Shown in pieces: positions 10,621 to 19,908 of a stretch of 64,000 nt of DNA. The DNA comes from Aculops lycopersici (taxonomy: Eukaryota; Arthropoda; Arachnida; Trombidiformes; Eriophyidae). The stretch lies in contig WNKI01000003.1 in the NCBI GenBank assembly GCA_015350385.1, positions 2,437,001 to 2,501,000 on the forward strand, given 5' to 3'. Made by a program: the position numbers and the translations under genes. The number at the start of each line of letters is the position of its first letter. Position 1 is the first letter of the stretch. A model generated the notes under the pieces. It did no database searches. It was not told where the DNA came from and saw only the letters and a program-made list of their open reading frames with translations.

Positions 10621-12291
10621 ATGCACCAAACATTCACCTCAAATCTGAGCTCAATCTCAACCTCAACCTCAAGTCCTTCGCCAACGCAACTCGACTTATT
10701 AGACCATCGGCAGCAGCGTCAACATCAACATCAGCACCAGCACCAGCACCAGCACCAGCACCAGCACCAGCACCAGGAGCGTCTACTTGATAGCAAAACG
10801 GATCATCATGAAAGTAGAAGCGGAAGTAGCAATGGCGGCAAGAGTGGCGGCGGTCAAGAGTCGCCCCTGATTCCGCCGGCGCTAATTACGGTCGCCGGCG
10901 TAGGTGGCACCATTACAACCGTTACGCATAGCAAGCGAAAAACTGCACCCTTACCTAGATTAGTGGCCAAAAATGGAACTGTTAATCTGTTTATAGACAA
11001 CATTGATAGGCGCCAATATGTACGCGACCTATTCACCACAATGATCGACATCAAGTGGCGTTATAATCTAATGTTTGCCGCCTTTGGCTTTGTGTTCTCG
11101 TGGCTATTCTTTGCCTGCATCTGGTATCTAGTATTGTATTTCCATGACGATTTAATGCACAACAACGATCCAAGTTGGTCGCCGTGCATCGTTAATGTAA
11201 ACTCCTTTCCGGCCGCTCTACTGTTTAGCATTGAAACCCAATCGACACTAGGATTTGGCTCGCGCATAATCAGCGTTGAGTGTCCAGGTGCCATAGTGAT
11301 CTTTTGTATTCAATTGATCTTTGGCGTTGTGGTTGAGTGTCTCATTGTTGGAATGGTTTTTGCAAAACTCTCGCGGCCAGCAAAAAGATCTCAAACTATA
11401 ATGTACAGCAAGTATGCAACCGTTTGCTTGCGCCAGGGGAAAATGTGTCTCATGTTTAGAGTTGGCGACGTGAGAAGTAAGTCGCATATTATTGGCGCCA
11501 CATTGAGGGCTTCGTTGGTGAGCCAAAAGATCACTGAAGAAGGGGAGATTATTCCCTTCTATCACCATCAACTTAATGTCAAGATTGATGATTCAAAGAA
11601 TAGCCTACTCCTGATTTGGCCGCTAACGATTGTTCATTTAATCGACGAAACAAGTCCATTTTATCATTTGAACGCGGAGCAGTTGATGAAATTTAAATTT
11701 GAAATTATAACAGTTTTAGAGGGAACAGTTGAGTCAACAGGTCAGTCGATTCAAGTGCGCAGCTCCTACCTGCCCAGCGAAGTTAAATGGGGCTTCCGTT
11801 TTGAGCCGATTGTAATGACGCACGGATTTGGTCGCTATGCGCAAACAATAATCGATTATGATAAATTCAATCGCATCATCGAAGTCCCAACACCGAGTTG
11901 CAGTCCATCGGAGTATTACGCAATGAAGGCGAGAGAACGACAGCAAGAGCAGCAACAGCACCAGAAGCAGCAAACTTCAATAGCAAACTCAAACTCGAAC
12001 TCAACAAGTGGCCACGAGGACGAGGTTATAGTTTTCTCCTCGTCGAGAGCCTCCACCTCGTCCTCCGCTTCCGCTTCCCCATCGACATCAAGCCGCTCGG
12101 TTTTAAACGAAGACAGCAATCAGCACCAGCACACCTGTTTAAATGTTGCACCGCACCACAACCACCACCTTCATCGCCATCCACAGCACCAGAATCACAG
12201 CAACCACCAACTTCCGGTGGTGGTGGCTGAGCATAATCCACGGGAGAAATTTGAGACGTTTATTGAACAAATCGACAGCAACAACAACTGA
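10621..12291 (+). CDS. Inward-rectifier potassium channel (Kir family)
   Basis: 556 residues, one exon, ATG at 10621. The order is: Ser-rich N-terminus, a (Gln-His)n run near residues 33-52, a basic stretch, then the Kir core from about 117. TM1 lies near 143-175, followed by an extracellular turret with Cys. The pore is ETQSTLGFGSR with filter T209-L-G-F-G213, then TM2 and PAKRSQT, the phosphoinositide-binding region after TM2. The Kir cytoplasmic fold continues to about 430 and ends in a Gln/Ser/His-rich tail. Kirs are tetrameric plasma-membrane K+ channels. The TM2 site equivalent to Kir2.1 Asp172 (by alignment from memory) is Glu, which predicts strong rectification. The filter TLGFG departs from the usual TIGYG/TIGFG. 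The core closely resembles insect Irk proteins; subfamily not assigned. Confidence 0.95.
   Translation: MHQTFTSNLSSISTSTSSPSPTQLDLLDHRQQRQHQHQHQHQHQHQHQHQHQERLLDSKTDHHESRSGSSNGGKSGGGQESPLIPPALITVAGVGGTITTVTHSKRKTAPLPRLVAKNGTVNLFIDNIDRRQYVRDLFTTMIDIKWRYNLMFAAFGFVFSWLFFACIWYLVLYFHDDLMHNNDPSWSPCIVNVNSFPAALLFSIETQSTLGFGSRIISVECPGAIVIFCIQLIFGVVVECLIVGMVFAKLSRPAKRSQTIMYSKYATVCLRQGKMCLMFRVGDVRSKSHIIGATLRASLVSQKITEEGEIIPFYHHQLNVKIDDSKNSLLLIWPLTIVHLIDETSPFYHLNAEQLMKFKFEIITVLEGTVESTGQSIQVRSSYLPSEVKWGFRFEPIVMTHGFGRYAQTIIDYDKFNRIIEVPTPSCSPSEYYAMKARERQQEQQQHQKQQTSIANSNSNSTSGHEDEVIVFSSSRASTSSSASASPSTSSRSVLNEDSNQHQHTCLNVAPHHNHHLHRHPQHQNHSNHQLPVVVAEHNPREKFETFIEQIDSNNN
12002..12011 (+). repeat. CAACAAGTGG 10-mer copy inside Kir coding tail
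   Basis: A copy of the recurrent 10-mer, here in coding sequence for a Ser/Gly-rich segment. Listed because it is one of at least eleven copies. Confidence 0.6.
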
Positions 12292-12328
12292 CAAGAATCG
12301 TCGCCCAACGCGATGATTATGAAAACAT

Positions 12329-12334
12329 AATAAA
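12329..12334 (+). terminator. Candidate polyadenylation signal of Kir gene
   Basis: AATAAA 38 bases after the Kir stop codon, in a plausible position for a short 3' UTR. Confidence 0.5.
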
Positions 12335-12607
12335 ATGACGGAAAGATGAAAAAGTTCTCAAGAGCTGCCAACAGGTGGCGACTGTGCATTCAACTTTCGA
12401 TAGCTTTTTTCCATTAGGCCGCTTTGTTTTGTATCTCGCTACCGTCTACCTGTTGTCTCGTCGACTCATCAAGGAGAAAAACTTCTGATGGATAAAAATA
12501 GACAAAAATTTCTGGGTCTTGTTTTATGATTGCGATGGAAAACAGATTATTACACCTCAATCTTGCGGCAAACAAATGAATTGAACCAGCTTTAGAGATT
12601 GATTATA

Positions 12608-13186
12608 ATGGCATTCAAATTATTAATAATCGCTTTCGCAGCCATAATTGGCCTTCAATGTCAGGCTCAAAAACTAGGCTCCAAGGAGCATGTAAACTCG
12701 AAGCACTTTGAGACAAAGTTGGCTCAAATTAATCAGGATGACTTAAAGCTGATACAAACTCTAGCCAACGAGCTAAGCTCGTCGATTGGACCAAACGTTT
12801 TGGGATACGAATCCTATTGGCCAGGTTACACTCCGTTCCTGGCTCACTTCCGCCTCGTCAATGAGAGGGCGCCAGGTGCAATTTATGAGACGCTAGTCAA
12901 ATTGGCGAACCCCGAGCAGGTAGCCGCAATGAGTGGTCCTGAGAGAGAGTCTACGATCAAATCTATGGTTTCAAATTTGCTAACAAAGTGCTCGAGTTAC
13001 GTCAACAGTCTGAAGTCAATAATCGATACTGTCTCTCAAGAGGCCGAGGACAAGTATGAGCCGCAATATGGAAGCGTATCGCTGATGAACGGTTGGGTTA
13101 ATTATGAGTATTGTCGCCAATTGATAAGCGACTCTAAAATGAGAGACCAGTTGGCAGAAAAGGTAATTGCTGTGAAGAAAGATTAA
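12608..13186 (+). CDS. Small secreted protein, family not recognised
   Basis: 192 residues from ATG 12608. The N-terminus is a classic signal peptide (MAFKLLIIAFAAIIGLQCQA), so the mature protein is about 172 residues. It looks largely helical and contains two cysteines (in TKCSSYV and YEYCRQL) that could pair, a WPGYTPF segment and a Lys/Asp end. No transmembrane segment, no low complexity and steady codon use support a real gene. It lies between the Kir gene (same strand, 316 bases) and the convergent SLC4A11-like gene. I do not recognise the family; a lineage-specific secreted protein is the most that can be said. Confidence 0.75.
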   Translation: MAFKLLIIAFAAIIGLQCQAQKLGSKEHVNSKHFETKLAQINQDDLKLIQTLANELSSSIGPNVLGYESYWPGYTPFLAHFRLVNERAPGAIYETLVKLANPEQVAAMSGPERESTIKSMVSNLLTKCSSYVNSLKSIIDTVSQEAEDKYEPQYGSVSLMNGWVNYEYCRQLISDSKMRDQLAEKVIAVKKD

Positions 13187-13593
13187 AGACGTGAACTGAA
13201 TGTTCATTATGATGATAAAATTCCAATTCGAGTTCGACCAATTCGACCATAAACTCTTGGTTCAGTTGATCATAGATTGCTTTGCTTTCTATTAGTATTA
13301 TCATTATTTTCCAACTACAGAGACTCACTTGTTTGTTTATATTACATTTATGACTACATCTGATCATGTTGATTAACTCCTATCCTTTTCGCATTTTTAT
13401 CCACGACTGGATGTTTGCTAATATCGATCTATAATCAACAGTGTTTTCATTCTGGTATTTAATACTATATTATTATTAGCAACTGAAACTTGACGACGAA
13501 TTGGATCACGTCTCACTTTTTTCCCTCTCATTTGTCAGTGTTAATCTCCAAAGACAAATGACCAATCATATCGATGATGACCAATGCACCCCA
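13187..13593. other. Convergent intergenic spacer
   Basis: 407 bases between the stop of the secreted-protein gene (plus) and the stop of the SLC4A11-like gene (minus). It is A/T-rich and probably holds both 3' UTRs. Nothing else is seen. Confidence 0.6.
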
Positions 13594-16500
13594 TTAATGC
13601 TTTCCATCCAAAGCCTCCAGGTAACGTTTGCCCACATATTTGGGCACAATCTTGTGTCTGAATGGAATCATTAGCAGAATGATAACGGGAAAAAACATCT
13701 CAACTACATTGATTGGCGAGAAGCCAAACAGGCACATGACCAACAGTTGAATCAACTGAATGCCGGTGAATAGGTGAATCTTTCGCTGTGGACACCGACG
13801 AATGTAATGATTTGGTGGATACTTGTTTTGTTCCGTTATAAACAGTAGGATTCGTTCGAAAATTTGCAATCCATCCAACGAGCTAACAGCCATGAAGAGG
13901 AAGAGTCCATTTAAAACTGCACGTGGAATGTAGGCGATGGGATAGGGAATCAATAGAAGACTAGCGGCCAGTAGGAGATGGGCCACGATTGAGGTGACGC
14001 GCGTTTCGCGACAATTAGTAACCACCTGCTTCAGGTGACCTTCCTCGAAGCGTTCCTCGATGTCGCTAAGACTTAAAACGTGCAGAGGCGAGTGGGGCAA
14101 GACTCCGTGCATCATGGGCAGGCCAAAGGAGGCGAGGAATCCATTAAGAACGCCGACAACGAGAAGATCGTAGTGGTAGGCGCAGCCCTTCTTGAGTCTT
14201 TTTGAGGGGGGGGGGGGATTTATTAAGTAAGAGTAGATCGAGTGATGAAGCTCGGACTCAGGTCAGTTGCGGGGTCATGAGAAAGTGGCAGCGGACGCAA
14301 CGAAATCAATCAATCGACTAGAGATTGCAAATTGGTTCTTATAGAAAACTTGTCGTCGAGGGGATTGCCGAGCACTTACTTGTTTTGCGGCGCATTCACC
14401 ATGGCAGCGCTAATGTTTTGATCCATGAAAAAGAGCAGCGATAGGGTGAAACCCAAGCCAAGGGATACGAGCATTCCGCTCAAAGTCAAGAGCTCCACTT
14501 GGGCTCGCTCAAATCGAAGCTCCTGGACCGGCGGGAACTTTTCCACTGTTTTAGTTGAACCCAATTTCGATTTCAGATGGACACAGGGGTCGCAGCGGAA
14601 ATTGAGGAATGATCAGCGAGAAATTAGTTAGCTATTGCTGTAACTTGATCTCGTCTTTTTCGCGTAAACTCACAGAACTTCTTGGGGTTAGGTCAAGATA
14701 TGCGCTAATAATTAATGAAGACAGAGAAAACTCACCGTAGATTTCGCTGAAAACGTAGGAGCCAAAGAAGCTCATTATAATGACGGCAGTGGGCAGCGCG
14801 TAGTCGGCCAACAGTTGCCTCTTGCCGGGACTCAGGTAGGGCCTTTGGATTTGATTGGAAGGTAGATAGATAGGTGTGTGTTGTGTGGATTCGTGTGTTA
14901 GAGCGACGCGATTTTGTGCCATAAACTCGAGCTCGAGTTTTGAAAGCGGAATAATGGGCTATATATGAATATAAGCCCAATGATGATAAGCTTACGTCTT
15001 GTTGAATCTGTAGAGGCTAGTGGATAGCCAGACTGTTAGAAATCATAGTGGCAGTTTGGCGGTAAACGGATAGATTAGATTAGAATTTGTTGCCCAATGT
15101 TAGTGCCAAGTTGATCAGCAAACAGGTGTTTGCAAAACTCTGATTGAATGACCGAGTGACTGACCAGCAGGTGAAATCGGATTTTGATATCAGCCACGTG
15201 GTTGTGAAATACTTACGAGTGCCCAACATGAGCAAGGTGAAGAGCAGGCTGCTCTCGCGACGGCACACCGAGTTGGGATCCGAGGTGGGCGTGTCGGTCG
15301 CTATAGTCATGTTATTGGCCTGCATCCAATCTAGCTTCTGGCAAGCCTCTGAGTAGTAGTTTTTGTGGAAATCTAGTTCATTTTATTTGGTGGTGCAGAT
15401 TATCGGGTTGGTTAGCGGAATTCCGGAAAATAGAAAATAAATTTCAAGGTCAACTTTTTCAAATTCAAATGTAAAAGAAAATAGATACAAAACTATGAAC
15501 TCACTCTTTGCCAAATCCTTGCCGGCATCTGTGATAAAGGCAATCACAATGAAGAGGGCAAAGATTTCCTCGGTGCTTCGCGTGCACCAGCGCATTAGTT
15601 TGCTAAACCCAAACAACGAGTAGATGGTGAGAAAGACTCCATTCCAAATGCCAACGGCGGCGTACATCGCCGGAAAATGGAACCCATAATCGATGCACAT
15701 TTGATGGATCACTTTTGATTAGTTCAATGAGGTGGTTGGATGGTTTTGTATGTCGCGTGTTGTGATAAAAATAGCGAGCGTAAATGATAGAGAGAATGTG
15801 TGTTCATTAGTATGCAAGTCTCATAGTGTTTGTTGAAGCCAAAGGTTGGGTTTACATTTGATCCAATTCACTACTAACAAGATTAAATTAAGAAATCTTG
15901 TGAAAACTAGAGCGTGACTGACTGGCAGACAAGCGAGTTGAAATTTAGACCAACTCAAGAGAAGCAAATTTAACTCACCTTTCGTATAAAGGCAAAGTGG
16001 GGCCGTGGTCATGATTATAACAAGTGGTTGGCCACCAAACAACGCAAAGCACAGACCTCCAATCGCCTGGCCAATGATTGCCTTCCGAAGGTCGCCCATG
16101 TGGCCGTGAGTTTGGTGAGTGTTTAGAGAGCTAAATGCAATTGTCGGCAACAGGATACCAAAGTAGAGGAACCATGTGGTTGCGAGAGTTTTTTGCAACG
16201 TTCTTGGTGGTCCAATGAAGCCATCGAGAAAGTCGCTTGGATAGAAGCGAATCCGACGACACAAATCCTCCCAAAGACCCTTACCAAATTCAATGCGCGA
16301 ACAGAGTGACTTTTTCCTACCACTTGTCTTATCCTTAGTTGACTTGTCGTTGTTGGAGAAGTTTGAATTAGATTCTTTGTTGTTGGCATTGAAATTTAAT
16401 GATCCATTAGCGCCATTCTGTTTCTTATCCGCCGCCGCCGCCGCCGACGAGTCGCAAATAATCAGTTCGAATAGTTGATTTGTACGGGGATTCTTGTTGA

Positions 16501-18892
16501 AGGTTACAACGGGACTCGAGTCACCGGCGCCACTCGAGATGTCGTAACTTGAGACGCTCTGGCTTGCGGGGTTATTATTATTATCATCTACCATTCCACG
16601 ATGCTGAGATTTGGATGACGACGACGTAAGCTGAGAGATTGACATATGCAGTGCGGTGTCAAACAGATACTTGTGCCGATTCTTGAACCGCGGCAGCTCG
16701 CTCGCTACCCGGGCCACAGAGCCACTTCCGTTACCGTTGCCATCGCTTTCCTGGTAAGACTCTCTAAGCTGCTGAGCCTCGAGCACAAGCAACGTCTTGA
16801 ACTCGGTCTCGTCTCGGGCAGCCAGCAATTTGGAGCGGAAGGGCGCGCTGGCTAACAGAGTGGCAAAGGTGCGGCCCGTTTCTAGAGCCCCCTTGGTGCC
16901 CTTGGTCTCGACGGGCGTTAGGCTGAGCACGAAGAGACGCACCTCGTGCGCATTGACGCCCATGTTGACGGGATCCCTGAAGCGCGCTATGGTCATGTGG
17001 CGGCGCTTGATTTGCGCAGACTGGCAGCTGCAGGTAGGATAACGTTGCATTCCGTTGAGTTGCATTTCAATTCCATGATCCATTGGGGAAAAGTCAGTGG
17101 CAAAAGAGAACGCCACCAGTCGAGACGGTGGACGCCGACCAGCAACGAGACAAGTGGTTGGGAATGGGTTGGGGATTTAGTATTGCTTAAATGAAAATCA
17201 GCGTGACGGATCAGTGTGGTAAAAATGCAAAGATACTTTGTATTCAGACCATAGAGAGTCGTAAACAGTGAACCATACTCACAGTGCGCACAACCACGAT
17301 TGGTCTGCCTCCAAATCCTGGCCCGCGACAAGTGGCTCCTGTTCGACACCCTGGATTGTTTGGGCCATCAGCATGGCTTTTGTCGTTGGTGTTTTGTTTT
17401 TGAGTTGACATGAGGGTTTGTTGTGGTTGGTTCTTTTACGTTAGTATATCTACTCAGTCCCAGTCTCAGTCTCAATCCAAATCTCAAGCGACTTCTCGTC
17501 CATCATCCGGTCGAGAGACGCACAGCTGCAGGTGAGTGATGCCCACAGGATGCAGACCTCACCTGCAATCTTGAGCTGCGGCTAGACGCTCGTCTCAAGG
17601 TTAGAGAGGAATCGATCGAGGCAAACATGAGGGCTTTTTAACCCTCTCGTTTCTATCCGCCTCATTTCATTTTGTTTGATCTATTGGCCACTAACTGGAC
17701 CTCGCAGTCTAATCCATTTGTTTGTATCAAAGCAGATCAGATTCAAACGAATCAAATCAAACGGAGGCGAACCGGATCGATTCGATCCGGATCGTATTAC
17801 GGAGAACAGGTGGCAGTAGAGGCAAGCATATAACGTTGCAAATGATGAAATACTTACATGAGCCGGGAACAAAGATCTCCCTAGCCACCTGCTCGGCAAC
17901 TCTCCTGAGGTCGTAGTTGTTCCCCTTCCGCTTGGGCTCATTTTCGACAGCCTGCATTGTGATTGTTTGTTTGGTTGGTCGGTTGAAGTTGCAAGGTTGG
18001 TATCAAGTAGTATGTGTTTATCAAGAGAGTTGAAGGTCAGGCATTGGGTCTGTCTGTGCATTTGTTTGCTATCTTCATTTATATTTATCGAGAGGAGTTG
18101 AAGGAAAAGTTCAACCTTGAATATGGATTCTGAGATGTCAATAGAATCCAAGCGAGAGGAACTTACCCGCAACAACATGGCGCCCACTATGCCCTCAATC
18201 GAGGATTCCCGACAATCCAATAGCAACTCGGACTGGCATACCGATTGCTCCACGTCCATGGCGCCGCGAATCTCCTCGCTAAAGTTCTTGAGTTTTAGGG
18301 GCTCGCGAATCTCGTGAAGGAGACGAGCTGGCTTGTTACAAATCGATTTACCACCGCCAATGTCGCCGCCGGCGCCGTGACCACCTGTCGAGTTCTTGTT
18401 GTGGCCATTCTGCCTCACATTGCTCCGATCGTTAGCTTCCGTTTGATCCTCTTGGAAGGTGACAGTGGTTGCTGCGGCCGCTGGCCGGCTCTTGTTGTAT
18501 CCGTCATCGTTGGTTTCGCTACCACAGGAGCCAGTCTTGCTAGCGCGCCCATTTCCACTATCATCCAAGTAAACTGTGGTGCTCGTGCTACCGCACGCCG
18601 AGTCAGGCGAATCCTGACGCTTCTTCTCAACAAATTGCTTGTGGTTCTTCGAGGGAGTACCTGAGCCTTGTTCCTTCTCCTGGTCAATCATCTCGTTCAA
18701 ATTTGTTTCTCTATCTTGTTTGCTAATACTGATATTGTTGTTGTTGTTGTTGTTGTTATCAATATGATTGTTCCTGCCGATATCCTCGAGGGTTCGTTTG
18801 TGATGCTCATTTTGATCTTGTATGGTGGAAACTTGCCTCTGTTGCAGCTGACCACTGGCAGCAGTCACGCTCCGACTTGCAGGTGAACTCAT
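13594..18892 (-). CDS. SLC4A11-like membrane transporter, 10 coding exons
   Basis: Joining exons 18892-18167, 17951-17858, 17376-17283, 17027-15979, 15711-15505, 15372-15217, 15032-14996, 14842-14736, 14545-14380 and 14197-13594 gives 3,240 bases in one frame (1,079 residues). All donors are GT (mostly GTGAG or GTAAG) and acceptors AG, with phases agreeing at every join. Residues 1-200 are low complexity. The cytoplasmic SLC4 domain follows (LLDCRESSIE, QSWLCALCQSAQIKRRH, GRTFATLLAS), with an insert of about 130 residues, then the membrane domain: DFLDGFIGPP, RSTEEIFALF, YLSPGKRQLLADYALP, FFMDQNISAAMVNAP, YPPNHYIRRCPQRKIHLF. The C-terminal half matches SLC4A11 (a borate/OH-/NH3-related transporter) more than anion exchangers or Na-bicarbonate cotransporters. 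Transported substrate here is unknown. The first ATG could be preceded by an unseen exon. Confidence 0.9.
14206..14217. repeat. G12 homopolymer in last intron of the SLC4A11-like gene
   Basis: Twelve G on plus, C12 on the gene's strand, nine bases before the acceptor of the last exon. It serves as the pyrimidine tract; length may vary or be misassembled. Confidence 0.8.
17377..17857 (-). other. Intron of the SLC4A11-like gene
   Basis: 481-base intron between the second and third coding exons, donor GTAAG at 17857 and acceptor AG at 17377-17378 (minus). Nothing else recognised. The other large introns of this gene are 17952-18166 and 15712-15978. Confidence 0.75.
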
Positions 18893-19874
18893 AATCACTA
18901 ATTGATACTCCCTCACCTAGTGACGCCCTTGACTTCTACCTGCTAATTAGTTTTATTGTGTGTGGTGACACTTACCGACAACATGAACTAGTTGGTTACA
19001 AATGGCGATGTAGGATAATGAAATCACATGACGAAGGTCAACAAACGCGAAATTACGTAAACCCGTCGACTCAACTAAACTCCGTTCAGCTCAACTCAAC
19101 AGTGGATCTGATTTCGCTCAGATGTCACACAAATGGATTGATACAGAAGCGTTAGCGTGATTATTCACGCGATTCGCGAGTGCCCATGTACTACGCAATC
19201 GCAAAGTGCTCGCCACGAGAGCTCCAGCATGAAATTTTTTGAGACACCACCTGTCGCCTTATACGTCGGAAAGCTCGGCGCATGTCAATCGAGTTTTGCC
19301 GCACTGCCACTATGAGCGATCGACACTTGTTTCCTTTGTTACAGCTGTATCATGCGGACATAGCCGCTTCAGAGGTTACCCGATCGAGCCGCCACTGTTT
19401 CAAACTATTACACTTTACCTGGTGAATTTATTAATTTGTTTTATTGCCGCATTACTTAGAGTCAAGCTACCGATAGTGGCGCTCAAATTTCCGCTCTAAG
19501 TTCATCTTTCAGTCCATCAATTCCAACTTCGTCCCGATCTCTGCTCTAGATCTAAACATTGTGCCTCACGAGGGCCTATTAGCCTCGAGCTCTCTATTGG
19601 CTCTCTTGTCATGTCTAAGTTCGATTCTTGATTTGATATCAATTGGCTAACAGCAAACATTGAGGCACATTAAGCAGAGTTTGCCATTTCTGGTGATCAC
19701 CTTGACCACTTGTGCCCCCACCATTTTTAGCACTCAGATTCGACTTGTTTGCTAAACGTCCCACAACAAGATGACAGACGCAATACTTAACCGTATAGTG
19801 TGACATGTCGAGTCATGTATTCATTCAATTGACTAGTCATATCTGCCAAAAAGTAACACTCAATGGCGATGATG
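18893..19874. other. Gene-free region upstream of the SLC4A11-like gene
   Basis: About 980 bases between the SLC4A11-like start and the 3' end of the IR25a-like gene, both on minus. It should contain the SLC4A11-like promoter. Only short frames without domains are seen. Confidence 0.6.
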
Positions 19875-19880
19875 TTTATT
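19875..19880 (-). terminator. Candidate polyadenylation signal of IR25a-like gene
   Basis: AATAAA on minus (TTTATT on plus), 28 bases past the stop at 19909. Well placed for a short 3' UTR. Confidence 0.45.
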
Positions 19881-19908
19881 GGAACACATCAAAATTCAAG
19901 CTTTCCCT

